Source: Chaenocephalus aceratus
Lineage: Eukaryota > Chordata > Actinopteri > Perciformes > Channichthyidae
DNA length: 64,000 nt
Direction of reading: 5' to 3'
Assembly (NCBI GenBank): GCA_023974075.1
Contig: CM043798.1
Span: 8,601,866-8,665,865 of the forward strand
Part shown: positions 1 to 44,200 of the stretch, piece by piece
Layout of the letters: each line of letters begins with the position of its first letter
Position numbering within the stretch: position 1 is the first letter of the stretch
The notes under the pieces: generated by a model
Told to the model about the DNA's origin: nothing
Database searches by the model: none
What the model saw: only the letters and a program-made list of their open reading frames with translations
Translations under genes and position numbers: made by a program

Positions 1-36
1 ATTCTGTTTTCTTCGAGGTTGTATCGTGTTGGTCGA

Positions 37-96
37 ACGCACTTATTGTAAGTCGCTTTGGATAAAAGCGTCAGCTAAATGCAATGTAATGTTTGT
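37..96 (+). repeat. Fragment of a dispersed teleost repeat
   Basis: The text 'gtaagtcgctttggataaaa' with 'gcgtcagctaaatgcaatgt' is one I recognise as the tail of a very common fish interspersed repeat. It sits in the intron before the first linker exon. Family assignment is from memory and not checked. Confidence 0.5.
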
Positions 97-119
97 TATT
101 CTGATCATTTCTCTGTCAG

Positions 120-15731
<15,612 letters not shown>

Positions 15732-16105
15732 GATGAAAGCAGGGAGAGTTACGTTTCATGTTAAAACTGAACTTTGGCAGGCATTGCCTCACTCTTGAAG
15801 ACACAACCGATCACACAAGAAAAAACAACAGCATTCATGTAAATGATGTCATGTCGCTGAGTGTTTCATAAATGTGAATTTCTGTGTTTCACCTGTTTGC
15901 GCTTCTTTTTCTATCCAGGAAAAATCATTGTCTTCTTTTCCACCCAAAAAACTTTGCTCATGTTTAGAAAAGAAACCAGATGTGATGTGCCAGTAGTGTC
16001 ATACCAGTTGGAACAAATGCTGAGTGTGGAATATTGTTTTTCTGTGTGTGATCAGAGCAGCTCGTCGTGAGAGAAGCTGCAATAAAGGCTATTTTTAAAT
16101 TGGAG
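15732..16105 (+). other. aifm1: aifm1 3' UTR with polyadenylation signal
   Basis: Sequence after the TAA at 15729-15731. AATAAA at 16081-16086 is the best polyadenylation signal, about 350 bases after the stop. Confidence 0.7.
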
Positions 16106-17588
16106 CGATCCCATTATTCTTATTTTGCTCGCAGATAGTAACTCTGATGACGGATCAGTTGAAGGGCATTCTGCGCTCTGTGTGCTTGAGCTCATCTGTC
16201 CTCGAGCATTTTCATCATTGCGAGCTGTTTTGAAAACTGACTTCAGTCATTCATGTGACCTACAGTGATTGCACCATTTAACATGGAGAGATGATGTTAA
16301 AGGTCTACTGTTGCCTCAGTAAAAGCACTGTACTCCGGCAGTTGGATAAAGGGCACCTGACATGTATGTCTACATTTCACAGTTTATTTAATTAAGCAAA
16401 TGTGTGCTCCAACAACTTGGCCTACTTATCCTGTCCGGAGGTAAAGATGTTCAAGCATGCAGAAACATTGCTGGGTTTTTAGTTTTTGTTTCTCCTGTGG
16501 GCTTCTTGTTATTAGGATTGCATTCATGTTTGCATCTCCACACATTTCTTATCCTTTTTGACACTTTGGTGTGGTGAACAGCGTCTCAAGTGTGAGGCGG
16601 AACACGTGCAGCCATAACGTCCCATTGCCCATCTTTGACGTTAATTTAAATGACGTAAATGGATGAACTGCCTCCCCCTCTGTACGGAGGAATAAACATG
16701 AGCTTCCACATTTGTATTTTAAATCGCCCGGCGATCTGAAGAGGAAATAATTAGACAGGGAAACATGGGACAGTTCTGCTTAACATAAATAACCTCTGGA
16801 TGTTAGCTGACACTTAAAGGAACGTCTTACACTTGAGTTAGTCGAGATATATATGTATATATTAATTTCATATTTATCATATATTTAATGCAACGACAAT
16901 CTGGCTTTACACTTTGCTGATTTTTCTCTGAATATGTCCTCAATAGGAGGATGTGATTAGCATGTTTTATAAAGACTATTTAGTCTTAATTTAAATGATC
17001 AGATCTCTTCTGTAGACGAGTGCACCCTAAAGGACATTATAAACCATGTTGTTTTTTTAAGTGAAATGTAGAATTGACATACATGTAAATCATTTTAAGA
17101 ACAATAATCTATTTGGCGAGATGGAGATTAAACTTTTTTCTGGATTTAATGTATTAATCTCTTGCAGTGCTTTGTCATTACTCAGCAATTGTTGGACATT
17201 AGTTAATCAAGATATACATACAATAATGTTTTATTTTATCTTTAAATATTGTATTCTTATAAATAGTTTAATTCTAACGCAAAAAGTATTACTGCTAATC
17301 TGATGCCCTGGTGGGAGGGGGGGATGCTGGCCTCTCTGGAAATGCGCTGTCTCTTTAAATATGCTTGCAGTAATTCCTTGAACATGCACATGGCCATGAA
17401 AAAGAGATGCAGCTTGAAGACATCCACACAAACCCAGGCGTTGTGAATAATACAGCAGCTGCTTCCTGTGTTTTACACCTGCAGAGAGGGAGGAGGGGGA
17501 GAGAACACACAGTCAGTCTGAGGAGCAACAACTCGGCTCATCTCCTTCCCGCCATCGCTCCTACAGCTGTTCTTTCTACCAATTTAAA
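16106..17588 (+). other. Intergenic region and glra4 5' flank
   Basis: About 1.5 kb between the aifm1 poly(A) signal and the glra4 start codon. It is AT-rich until ~17300, then more GC/purine-rich (17480-17570), as expected for a 5' UTR. No clear TATA box or transcription start could be fixed. Confidence 0.5.
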
Positions 17589-32178
<14,590 letters not shown>

Positions 32179-33160
32179 GGAAGAACACAGCGGATACCTT
32201 GAATCCTGCTTTCCTCACTGAAACATTTACAGTCCTCAGCGGAGCCCAGCAGATGCGTTGGGACTGCATGTCCAGTGCCATGGACATTTCTATGACATGG
32301 AAGCATTCATAGGTTTCTTTAAACTTTGAATAATTTAAAAAGAAATGCACTTTTTCTCCGCACTGATGGTTTATACATTGCACACCAGTGTACAGTATGC
32401 ATCTTAAGTATATCACCTCACAATTTGTTACGGGAAATGTCTGTATGGCCAGATACTGTAGCTTCACTGTAGCACTTCCTCTACAGGCATACATTATTTA
32501 TTCTAATATTCCTGCTGTCAACTGTTTCCCATAACACAGGTTTCTTACCACCAAGACAAATAACATGTCACTACAAAAGTAGCAACTTTGCTTTACAGGC
32601 CTGGGAAATACATTAAATGAAAATACGTATATTTTATTAGGCTTCGCTAATCCAGGTTTGAATGCTCTTTATTTTCTTACAGACATGCTATTTATCAGTT
32701 CACATTTCTAACCCTCCCTTGTGTAATAAGAACTGGAATAATCTGTTTTTGAAATGTGTTTCATTTGAAATTACTGCATTTACTGCCTAAAGGACTGATG
32801 GATATTGTCCAGATATGTTATGAAGTTACTATATATTGATATAATGGCATAGCAAAGCATAGCCAAATATAGAAGATATGTTTTTTATCATTAATCAACC
32901 TCGGCCACCATCGGGGAACATGGGAACAGTTATCATAATGTACTAAGGCCTAAGGGACTTTAATATCAGCCATGAAGTCAAACTATGAAATTCTATAATG
33001 GTAAAAAGCATAATCTTGCTATAAATGTTTTCCCTCTAATACTTTCCTCTGTCGGGTTTATAATTGTTCATAATGTATGTGCACGAATGCCCTGAGACGA
33101 AGACAATTTCTAGAAACCTCGCCTCATTTTAAAAATAAATATTGCAATAAAGTGAAGCTA
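32179..33160 (+). other. glra4: glra4 3' UTR and flank
   Basis: AT-rich sequence after the TGA at 32176-32178. AATAAA at 33146-33151 is a likely polyadenylation signal, giving a UTR of about 1 kb. Confidence 0.6.
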
Positions 33161-33319
33161 TCATTAATATTTGATTTCAAATGTAGCTGCCACATACAGT
33201 AGGATGACAGGGCTGCATACATCAGCACATTACGTCTCTGAAGCATCAATGGTATCTTTTTATACTGTAAATATCAATGAGGAAATGATGAGAGATTAGA
33301 GAATATGTGCGGACATCAA

Positions 33320-33365
33320 GTTTGTGCACAGATGGAAGACTGACAGGCAGGTAGGCCATCCAGGT
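33320..33365 (+). repeat. Fragment shared with the fold-back element at 53.5 kb
   Basis: 'gactgacaggcaggtaggcc' and following 'atccag' match 53671-53698 ('ggctgacaggcaggtaggcc...'). A short remnant of the same repeat family. Confidence 0.6.
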
Positions 33366-33769
33366 ATTTTAGCCGGGCCGGCTAAAAATGATTGGTCGTG
33401 CTTTTTACAGTACCACGGCTTCCACAGATGACATTTTTTAATGGATTTTTTGTCACTTAAGGATATTCATTGCTATCGGGATGTTAAGAGCATTCCATGG
33501 AATATAACAAAAAGTGTATCTCGAGCCGGTTTCTCAAACTTACCTACCCCACCTTTAATATATAAAGTATCATTAGGATTTAAAGGAAACAGTAAACAAG
33601 TAATGGTAAAGTATGCCTTAAGAACACAAAATAATATGTCACAAATACTGATGTACAAAAGTGAAAATTACAACATGGTACTTGGTATGTCAAGTCTGAA
33701 TGAAAGAATAAACATATGATTGAGATCATGGTGTGTGCTTTACTGGGAGCAATGTTGATTGTTCAGTCG

Positions 33770-35570
33770 AACGACAAAGTATAGTATGTCAACATTTTCA
33801 GAATAGTATAGTATGTTTGAACATTTCTGAAAGAAAACGTCATAGTAAACTGTAGTATCTAGAAAATGTCAGAAAAACAACATAGTCGTATGTCGAAAAA
33901 TTTGTTTTCAAAATAAATAAGATTGCCAAATCTTATCTTGCCAAAGGTCACATACACATTATGACAGCAGGGTTGGGATTTGAACCTTCAACCTGGACAT
34001 TGAAAAAAATCCACTTTCCTTCTGTGCCACAAGACATTATAAAAATGACATAGAATTTCAGGAAAATAAACATAGCATAGTACGTCGAAATATATCAGAA
34101 AAATCGTCACTGTTTGGTTGGTCGAAAATATCTGAATTTATTTGGTTTGCTAAATCTGAAGTATAACACAAATAGTACAAATATTTCTTTAAAATCATAG
34201 TATAGCATGTCAACAAATAGTCATGTAAATTATGTTGAAAGATGTGTAACAAGTCTTAGTATAGTATCTAAAAAGTAAAATATGTTGAAAAAATACGGAA
34301 AAAAGTCATAGTTTGTCAAAGAAAATTGAAAAAAGTAATAAAATAGTATATTGAAAAATAGCTAAAAGTCATTGTATGGTATTCAAATAGTATCGCTTAG
34401 AAAAAAAGACAGTGAAGTAAGGCATAAAAAAAACTATTTTGTATGTCATAAAAAAGAGAAATCATGATCTAAGATAATATTGTATTAGTTTGACTGCAGG
34501 GACATGTTTAATTTGACTGCAACAAATGGGACAGTGCAAAAACAATAGGCACCTTTAAAGCAAAACACAAGATATATTAAATCAGTAAACAGGAAAAACA
34601 GTAGACTAACTAAATCATAAACATGCATGAAAAATAAATATTGTCATTGCACATTATATTGAGATATCAGTGGTTTACATTGATATTGCAAATGGATGAG
34701 TGGATGTCTGAATAAAATAATAAACATATGATTGAGGTTTTTTTTTTTAAATGGAAAAAGTCATAGTGTAGTATGTTGAAAATCATCAGAATAAAGTTCT
34801 AGAATAGCACGTCAAATAAATACTAAAACTAGTTATAGTATAATATGTCAATACGATCGTAAACAAATCTTAATATATTTTGTCAAAAAATATCATTAAT
34901 AAACTCACAAATTCATGTCATAAAAATACACACTATGATATAAGTAATTGTATAGTAAGTCATAAAAAAGTAAATTATTTCCAAAAATATAAAAGTAGTA
35001 GTGTAAACATAAATATTAAAAAAAATTAAATAAAAAAATTAAATGATTATTGGGAAAGTCATAGTATAATATTTTCGAAAAAATATAAAAGGTAATTGTA
35101 AAGTATTTCAAAAAAATATCATAACAATGAATGGTAGGCTAAAACATGATAAAAGATTATTTCCAAAAATATAAAAACATGTCATAGTACAGTATCTTGA
35201 AGAATAATTAAAAAAATCATAGTACATTATTCAAAAAGAAATTATGAAGAAAATGTATAAAAGTATAGTTACATGTGCAAAATATAATGGATAAAGTCAT
35301 AGTTTAGTATGATAAAGTATTGGTAGATTATGTTTAAATTTATAAAGATGTACGTAATAGTATGTAAAAAAATATAAAAATAAGTCAAAGTGTTGCATTT
35401 GAAAAAAAAAACTAAAAATGTAATTCGATATGATACTTTATTTGTTTTGATGTCATAATATGGTATGTCCTCAAAAAGTATTAGTATAGTATATCATAAA
35501 GAAGTTATATTAAAGATCTCAAAAAATACATTGTATAGTTTGTCATTATGAAGTCATTATATGTCACGAG
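33770..35570 (+). repeat. Degenerate AT-rich repeat with 'catagtatagtatgtca' core
   Basis: Dozens of diverged copies of a motif close to 'aaaagtcatagtatagtatg' followed by 'tcaaaaa', spaced about 30-60 bases, over ~1.8 kb of intergenic DNA. Copies are strongly diverged, so this is an old satellite-like array or the interior of an old element. Confidence 0.7.
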
Positions 35571-38267
35571 TCATGACTTTATTTTGATAAATTTCCCTCG
35601 AAAAATGTGGATGGGCCAAGAATCGTCATGTATATGAAACGAGTCCTATCAATGGAAAAGATTATGTATATATTGATACACAAAATGCAGTTCATGCGAC
35701 CTTTATGGACCTGAAAAACACCCTTTATATACTGAATACTTAATCTTAGTAAGTCTGTACTGAGTTGATGGGGTAAAGGGAGGGAAAACAGGGTGAAAAA
35801 CAGTTTGCAGTGTTTTAACTCCCAGTATTCAACAATAAAATATTCTTTAAAGTCACAAAAACATAATATATAGACAATTAGATAACCAAGAGGTATCCCA
35901 TATGAGACTCAATAAATGAAGTGCAGAATAGTGCTGTATACACAACCCGATCCTTGTGTCTGCCACCAGAGGACGCTGTTGTCTCTGTTATGCCCCACAT
36001 GATTCATGATGCATTCTGCCACATCCTGCCGCACACAGTATGTGAGGAGAGGAACTGAGTATTTATATATGAGGTATGGTATGTGAAATGATAAATTAAA
36101 CAAACCATCCTTTTCTCTACAAATGAAAAATTACTTGCACGATAATTAAATATTCAATGTCTAATTATTATAATTGCTTTTATTATCCAGAGCTGTATAA
36201 AGGTCCAGAGTCATAAAACTACACCTCTCAGAGTGAATTCGTTTTCAGTGCTGGGGCCAATTATTTTATGAGCGGGGCAAATTAAATGCAGGACAAAAAA
36301 GACAAAGATAGTGATGAACATTTTAACATTTATAGCTTTGCATGAAGTCATAGCACACAAAAAAACATTAAATACCATCATCGGTGTTATTTTTAAGTAT
36401 ATCATTTGTTTCAGTTACAATGTTATTAAATGACATTATGAAAAACGAAATGCATTCCTAGTAACTTCGGCTAATTACGGCGCTTCCTAAAACTGTATCA
36501 TCATTATAAACTCCTCTTATTGTTACAGCTCATTGTTACAGGGGGTCTTGGCCACCGTTGCCCCATCGCCTGAACTGACCCATGCGATCTAATCATCAAA
36601 TCAGAGTGTGATATAACATAACAGACATAAATGTATTCCAAATAAATTCAACCTGAGAATCAGGATCGAGTTTATTGCCAGTTACGTTTACACATAGGCC
36701 TACAAGGAATTTGCTTTGGTGTATGATTGTGCAAACATAAACAAAAAGGAAATAAGTTGTAAGAGAAGATCAAATATAGAAAGATTATACAAATACCTGT
36801 TTATGTTTTGCAATGATGTAATCCTCTCAGTCATATGTCTCTCTATGTGTTTTTGCATGTGGGCAAATAAGGTATGGTGATATTTGTGAGGGGAAATAAA
36901 ACTGAACAATTAATATACATAGCATATAAAATATACCACACACAGTTGTGAAGTGTGAATTCCTGATTGAAGATGCATAGCACATTAATAACTTGTGTGA
37001 ACATACATAGATATAGTATGTGTTGAAGACTACATCTATAGCGCATTTTGCAATCATAGTAAGATAAGATGATAAGAAGTACTTTATTGATCCCAATTTG
37101 GAAAATGTTTGCTTTTCAGCAGCATAAAAATGCATGGCATTGTTCAATACAAATTAAAAGAAATCAACATTCCAAAATGTAAACATCTCAATAGAAATAA
37201 AATAGCATTAGAAAAAATAAGTAGAAAATATACATGTTGAATTACACATTTACAGTAACAAAATATAAAGCAGGATATTATACATAAGTATGTGAGGAAT
37301 GGAATATTACATATTAGATTGAATGTAAATTTAAAATGTACTGTCTGATGTGCTTTTAAATCCAGTAGTGAGTTAAAATTTATTTATATTGCTTAATTCC
37401 TACACTTTTTAAAGTACATGTTGCATTGTGGTGCACTCACTACAATCATAATATCATAACATATTTAAGATGTGACATTTAAAGAATGTTATTTGTCTCA
37501 TGGATGCTGTTGACTAGTTTAAACCATAGCTATTGTAATTCTTGAAGGGATTATAGGTGAGTATGGGTACATAAAGTCTTATAAGCCCCATTAGTAAAAC
37601 TCTAGTTCAAAACTAGTCAAGAGCAATCCTAAAACACTTATAATTCATTCAGGTCTATGTTGTGTACATATTTATATAATAAATCAGAGTACAATACATG
37701 TGAATAATAATAAATGAATTATAATTCACTTTAAATACATAATACACACTATATGGTTTATAGAAAGCATTACTTTAAAAACAGCTACAGGAAAACTTTT
37801 TTTCTATTGTAAATGTGGTAACATATTTAGAAATTAATTATGAATATTTGACTATTAAGTTGCTTTTCTATTTTTGAGAGAGGGTCTGCTCTCGCAGGGA
37901 CCCTCCACCAACGTGTCCACTGGCTGGAGACGTGGCAGCACCTCCGGTCATATGATTTTAGTTCACACACGAACCCCACCCCGAAAAGATTTTTTTATCT
38001 TCTATCACGTGTCCGTTATTTTTGTGTGAATCGTCTACGGAGATCCGAAAAGCTCTGCAAAATATCCCCTGCATATCTCAGCACAAAAACTAGACACGGA
38101 GTTTAGTGGCGGTGACCACCCAAAACAGTGCCATTTTTAGACGTTTACTGCTGACGTTTACAGAGTCTTCAAATAGCTTCCGTTTTACACTGGTAGTGAT
38201 TGGACTATCCCGTACCTACTCTGTAAGCTAACATATTGGTTGAACAAGTCCGACATTCTACACTTCA
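35571..38267 (+). other. Intergenic region and nufip2 promoter/5' UTR
   Basis: No ORF of note. Repeats recognised near 36664-36725 ('tttattgccagttacgttta', 'aaggaatttgctttggtg') and 37064-37135 ('actttattgatcccaatttg'). From about 37860 the sequence becomes more GC-rich up to the nufip2 start at 38268, as expected of a promoter and 5' UTR; the transcription start cannot be placed. Confidence 0.5.
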
Positions 38268-41200
38268 ATGGAGGAACAGCCCAAAGATCGGGCACAAGAA
38301 AGGCAATACAACCACCACGGAGAGGACAGACAATCTACTCAACATACAACTTGTCTAAAAAATGATCAGAGCCACTTCCAGCGCCAGCATCAGGAAACGC
38401 AGACGAAGAAAACAGGTTGGGCCATCCGGAAAAGTGAGCTAACGCTTGCTAGCCTTACTCAGCTAATGTCAACGAGCCGACTAGCATTTACTAGCTTTTA
38501 ACTCCGCTCAGATTGAGTGCTGAGCATGCCAGCTAGCTTTTAAATCAAACTATTTGCTGTGCCCTGGGTAATTTGAGAAACGTTACAGCGGGTGAATGGC
38601 TAACCTATTGGACCGACAGTTGGCCACTGTTGGACCAGAGACCATGCAATACGTTAGCTAGGTGGCTAGCTGACGTTGCGTGACAGTTGTCGCTGGTTTG
38701 ACATATCGGGGATTGACCTTGTGCGCCGGTTTCAACACTCGTTTTTCTATGGCAAATACAACTAAATACTTTCAGAAATCCGACTGGGTCACCATGTGTT
38801 ATATATGCATTAACCAGTATGCTTGCATGGCGATTCGCGTTGAACAGTAGGCAGATATCTACCTTGTTAATTTCAACATGCTTGTGTCCAGTTTAAGAAA
38901 GCGAGCCGGCTACACTGGAATGTTCTGAGCTGCCATTTCCTGTCGGCCATGTTAGAATATCACTGCGAGCTAATGCTACAGTTACCCGGCTACTAAATAC
39001 TTTTTTCCCAACCAAGGTACATTGCAACACTGACATTTCGTTGATCTCTTTTGTCTACTTATGTTGTTGGTGTTAAGTGGCTGTCTTACGACACAGCCGA
39101 CTATTATCGGTGCCAGGGCGTGCTAATGCCCAACGAGTCCCTGGCTAGTTGACATTAGCTAACGTTAGCCATCTTTGACAGGCCTGTTGCATGTTGTCCA
39201 GTCAACGTGAAGCCACGCAGCAACTCGATAAGGACCAATTGATACATATACGGTTTGCTGCAACTAAACAGACACTGTAACTGTCGACATAACGTTTGCT
39301 GGCAATGCAAATAAAAAATAATGGGCCTCTGTATAATACAACTAAGTGAAGCAAGGCTGTATGGAGGTGCTTGTGCTGTGCCCGCAGACATGAGGGACAG
39401 CACCATTGAATTTGAAGCCCTAGGTTGACGCAGCCGTGCCCATGTCTCTGCTCTTTGCAATGCATAGGCCTATTTCTGGTTCACTGCCACTCCAAATGTA
39501 TCATATATGCTGCTGTGAACCCTCCCATTACATCTTGCAGCAACTGGTATTTGATGTCAGATCAGATCATCTCAAGTTAACATTCCAGTATGCAGTTGAC
39601 TTTTGTGAGGTATATTGCTTATAGCTTGCTAAATACAGTGATCACGCAGCTCATCTTGGAATGTGCCATTCTATTAACACTTCAACGTGAACTAGCAATG
39701 GCAATTTATCTGTTTGTCTCACTGCTCTGGTTAAAAGATGCTGGGCCACATTGCTTTCTCAAAAATTGACTAATTTATCTGAAAAGAAAAGTTAACTTTG
39801 AACAAAAAAAAGGCCAAACATATATATTTGTGGTTTGCATAAGGAAAAGTTGCAATGCCAAATGTGATTGAGCTGGATAATTCATAATGGGGTTAATTTA
39901 AAAAAGGACTAATATAGACACGAAGAATCCTAATCATTTTTTAGGTTCTGTGAGTTCAGGCTGGTCCTATTTCTCATTGTTGCTTTACAAATACTTTACC
40001 AAACATATGTTGTAGTGGTACCTTTTTTTTGTCTTTGCATGACTTCTATTTTGTATTAGTGGGAAAAGGCAAAGTAATTGGCACAGCGTTTTTGTATTGA
40101 GTACCTTTACAAGTTGGTGCAGTTCTCTTTAAGCTAGTTGAACACATGTCTGAGGTTTTGTATAATTGCATCATAAACTGATTGTGTTTTTCTTTTTCAG
40201 GCATTAAAAAAGTAAACATCAGTGAGGAGGAAGGGGAGAGGAATCCACATCTGTCTCATACTGTTCCTATATCACATCCCCCCAACAACAATGGTAACAG
40301 ACATGCAAGTAATACAAATGCGAAGCAGAAATCATCCCAAAAGCTGTACACGACTGTTCCAAAAGTGAGCATCAAAGGACTGGCCCTTAACAAGAATATG
40401 GACCTTAAAAATGACAAGGAAAAGGCTCTGGATTTGAATCATCATGAGAGCCAACCTTTGGATAAAAAAGACTCTTTGTTGCTTCAAAATGGCGTTGTAA
40501 ACTGTGGCTTAATTACAAATGGCTATTCTAGCAAGGACAATGATGGCAGCGGCTCTGAGGGTGGATATACTACTCCGAAAAAACGCAAGGCCAGATGTAA
40601 CAATGCCAAGAACACTGATAATGTGATGAGAGAAAAGGAAAAAGACATGCAGCAGGGCAACACTACACAAGAACACGTGGCTTTTAATATGGAGACAACT
40701 GAGAAGGGAGTGACTTCTAGACTTGATGGCTTTAGAGCAGCAAATAAAGTAGAAGCTCAGTCAACAGCTCGACGGGCTGTTGTATCAGAGGCTTCAATGG
40801 GTGAATCTCAGAGGAAAAACTCTGATGGCAAAACAGCTGGCACTTTTGGTAAAAAGACTGAGGAAAGGCACAAAGCCAAGCTTTCCTCACCTTCAAAAGA
40901 GGACTCGTGGACTTTGTTCAAGCCCCCTCCGGTGTTTCCTGTGGACAATAGCAGTGCAAAAATTGTTCCCAAGATCAGTTATGCAAGCAAAGTGAAAGAG
41001 AACCTCAACAAAGTAGCTCAAGGTGGAGGAGAGGCACTGCCTCCTCCGGTTAGACTGTCACAGGTCCCGATGTCTGCTATGAAAACTATCACCTCAGCTA
41101 GCTTTACTAATGGCCCTGTTTCTGGAAACGGAAATGGCTGCCCATCAGTGGGTACCTTCTTTGCTCCTGCTGCTAGTAGTATTCCACCAGCCCCATCTAT

Positions 41201-44200
41201 TTCAAGTGGCGAGAATGTAGCATCTCCTTTGGAAAGTAACTGTAGCTCTACAACCAGTCCTGTAGATGGAGAAGCATACGAGCTTAGAAAGTGTACTCTT
41301 TTAATTTACCCTTTAAATATGCAACCTGTGCTCCCTAGTGCTCGTCACCTCGACCCACCGGCTGCTCAGACAAATCAGAAAGCCCTGGGAGATATCTTCC
41401 AGAATCAGTGGGGGCTTTCCTTCATCAATGACCCCAACTTGGGTCCAGAAGGAGGAGGAGGTGGCCAGGTGCCTGCAGCGGACAACACTACTGTGGTCAC
41501 ACCTCAAAGCGAGTGTCAGGCTGCTGCTGCCAAGGCTGCCCAGCCATGCTTTGATGTGAGCCCATCTTTTTTAGAGCCTGGCACTTTGGCTCAAGACCCA
41601 GAGAAAAGGACTTGTGCTCCTTGCAATGCGTCTAATGCTTGTTTTCCTGCGTGTGTGATGAGTGAGGAGGATATCAAGCTGCAACCATGTAGCCAGCAGA
41701 AGACAACAGTTGAGGCCAAGGGTGCAGGTTCTGCTGTTTCTGCTGCCGGTAAAGACAACGGTGCTAAGCCTGCGCAGGGCCAGCTAACCACTGTGTTGTT
41801 TGGCTCATCCAAACAACAGGCTCCCACTAAAGACATTGGCAGGAGCTGCAGCTGGGGCTTCTTCGATATTAAAGCTGCTGTCACTTATCACACTAAAGGT
41901 AACTTTGACTGCTTACTCTTTTTATCGTGTAAATTATAATTTAATTTGTTATGGTTGAGATTTATTTCCAGGTTGATCTGGGGACACCCGTGGTTGTTCA
42001 GTGTCACCAAACGTTCATTGTTTTAGTAAAGAAGTTGTTAAAAAACAATTAAAACTGAAATCTCTAAGTGTGCTGCCTGTAGCCTGTGACTCTTTATCTA
42101 TAAGCTCACAGAGGAGGAACAAATACATATAGCTCAATAGATATTGTGACATTATTGGAGAGTTTACTGTTGGTGCTCAAACAAAAAAGAATTGCTCTAA
42201 CAAAATACCCACACAATGGGATTGTTGACAAATAATCACCAGTAATGTGGACAAAGTGGGTAAAGGCAAATAATAAAACAGATGGAACAGTTTGTGTTAG
42301 AAAATGTCATTACTTTAGAACAGCTTTTAAACCAGGATAGACATCGAACGCGATATGAGAATATCCATAATAAAGTCTTGTATATGTTGATATATTGCCA
42401 ATCCCTTGTATTGCTGGCACTATAATTGCTTTGATATGAAAAATTACCCGCATCCTACACATTATTGAAGAACGTCGTAATTACAGCTAACCTATGTGAC
42501 AAATACATTGCGTCTTTTGTAAATGTTTCACAATTAAAGCGGCTGTTTTGGCAGCCGAATGCTTTAAATGTGAATGATTCTGAAGTCATGTTCGGTGTTG
42601 TCGAGTAGAAGCTTAATACAGCTTTTATCCGATTAGGGAGAGTAAGAAAGGGGGAAGAAATGTAGTCCTATATTTATGAGATCAAATGACTCACAGTTGC
42701 TGGATAGCTACTGTGAATCCCTCTTGTGCGTTAATGCAATTTGAATCTAGTGCGGAAATGATGGTGGCAGACTTTGCCATTTGGATCTAATAAAATCTTA
42801 ATGATAATAACTTTAAGTGCCTACAATTCTTAAGGAATGTTAGTGTTATATGTATGAAACAATGCATTAAGAAATTAAATGATACATTTTGATATTACAT
42901 ATTTTAACAGAAGAGTATTGCATTTTCTGAAAATGTTCTTTATGACCTGAAATAATGCGTGTTCTGTTTTCCTTCAACAGAAATGGAATTCCTTTTCAGC
43001 CTGCAAAAACAAGGTAAACTGAGCTTGTAGCCCTCACTTCTTCATCTTCCATTTTCAGAAATGTTGAGGTCCTTCAGTCTTCTCAACAAGAATTAGATCT
43101 AGAAAGGTCAGAACATGTAATATAATACAAGATGTGTTCTGGTGGGAGTCTGAGGCTACTTATATTCATACATGTGCTGAACCAAGTGCTTCTGATCCAA
43201 ATGTGATGCAAATGTAAAAAAACAAACAAGAATGATTTCATTATTATTAGCTCTTTTGCGGTTTGGTATTTCAAAATACCCTTTTGCATTAAAAAAACCC
43301 GGCATTGCAGCTTTTAGCTGCACATTGTCAATATAAGAAAATGGGTGATCAAGACTTGGATGCAAACAAGCTGAATCTAAATATATATATCTTATCTATT
43401 AACAGTAGCGTGGCGTGGGGAAAACATGAGGGGAAGCCAATAATACGTCCTTTCTTTTGGGTCGGGGTGTGGTGGTTAATGTAATAACGTAACCAGATGA
43501 GTGATTACAGCACCCGGTATCATTTTACACACATTTGTATCATACAGATGCAGGACTTACACACGCCTGTTATCTAACCGACAGGTCCGCACGCACTCTC
43601 CAGCCCAAACTCTAATAAGCATTCATTCACAAACTAAATCAGGAGACCGTTAACGTTTTACGTCCGATTCGCTCCTTTTTCCCTCGCTGTACACAGCTCC
43701 AGTTTGGGCATCGGCCCGTCATCAGATTGTATTTGTTGTTGCTGCTGTAGCGGAAGTTTAGTACAATTATTTTTGAGTAAATACTCCAAATCTCCACCCT
43801 CCATAATTGCACTTGCTTCAGTTGCTTGCTACTTTCTAACGGCGGTGAGAGTGGTGCAGTGACGCTATCTATCTTCTATCGATTAGCGTTATGATTCGAA
43901 AATTATAAAAGTAGGGTAGACATGTGGATATTATCCGACTGAACAAAACGTGCATTTATCTAACGGGTTCGTTTTCCACTGACCTTATTTCGAGCTATTT
44001 TCCAAAATCCTATGGAGAAATCCCATTGCCTTTTTGTCGAGGGAAACCGAGCGCAGCTTACTTCCAGGTTTTAGGACGCGTCACTGCAACACTAAGTTGA
44101 TGTGATTTGATTGGATTGTGAGGCAAGGGAAACCAGCCGCCTCTGGCTTCCCTTGGCATGGCCCTGACTAATCACAGGTTGGCAGGGGCATGACGTGAGC

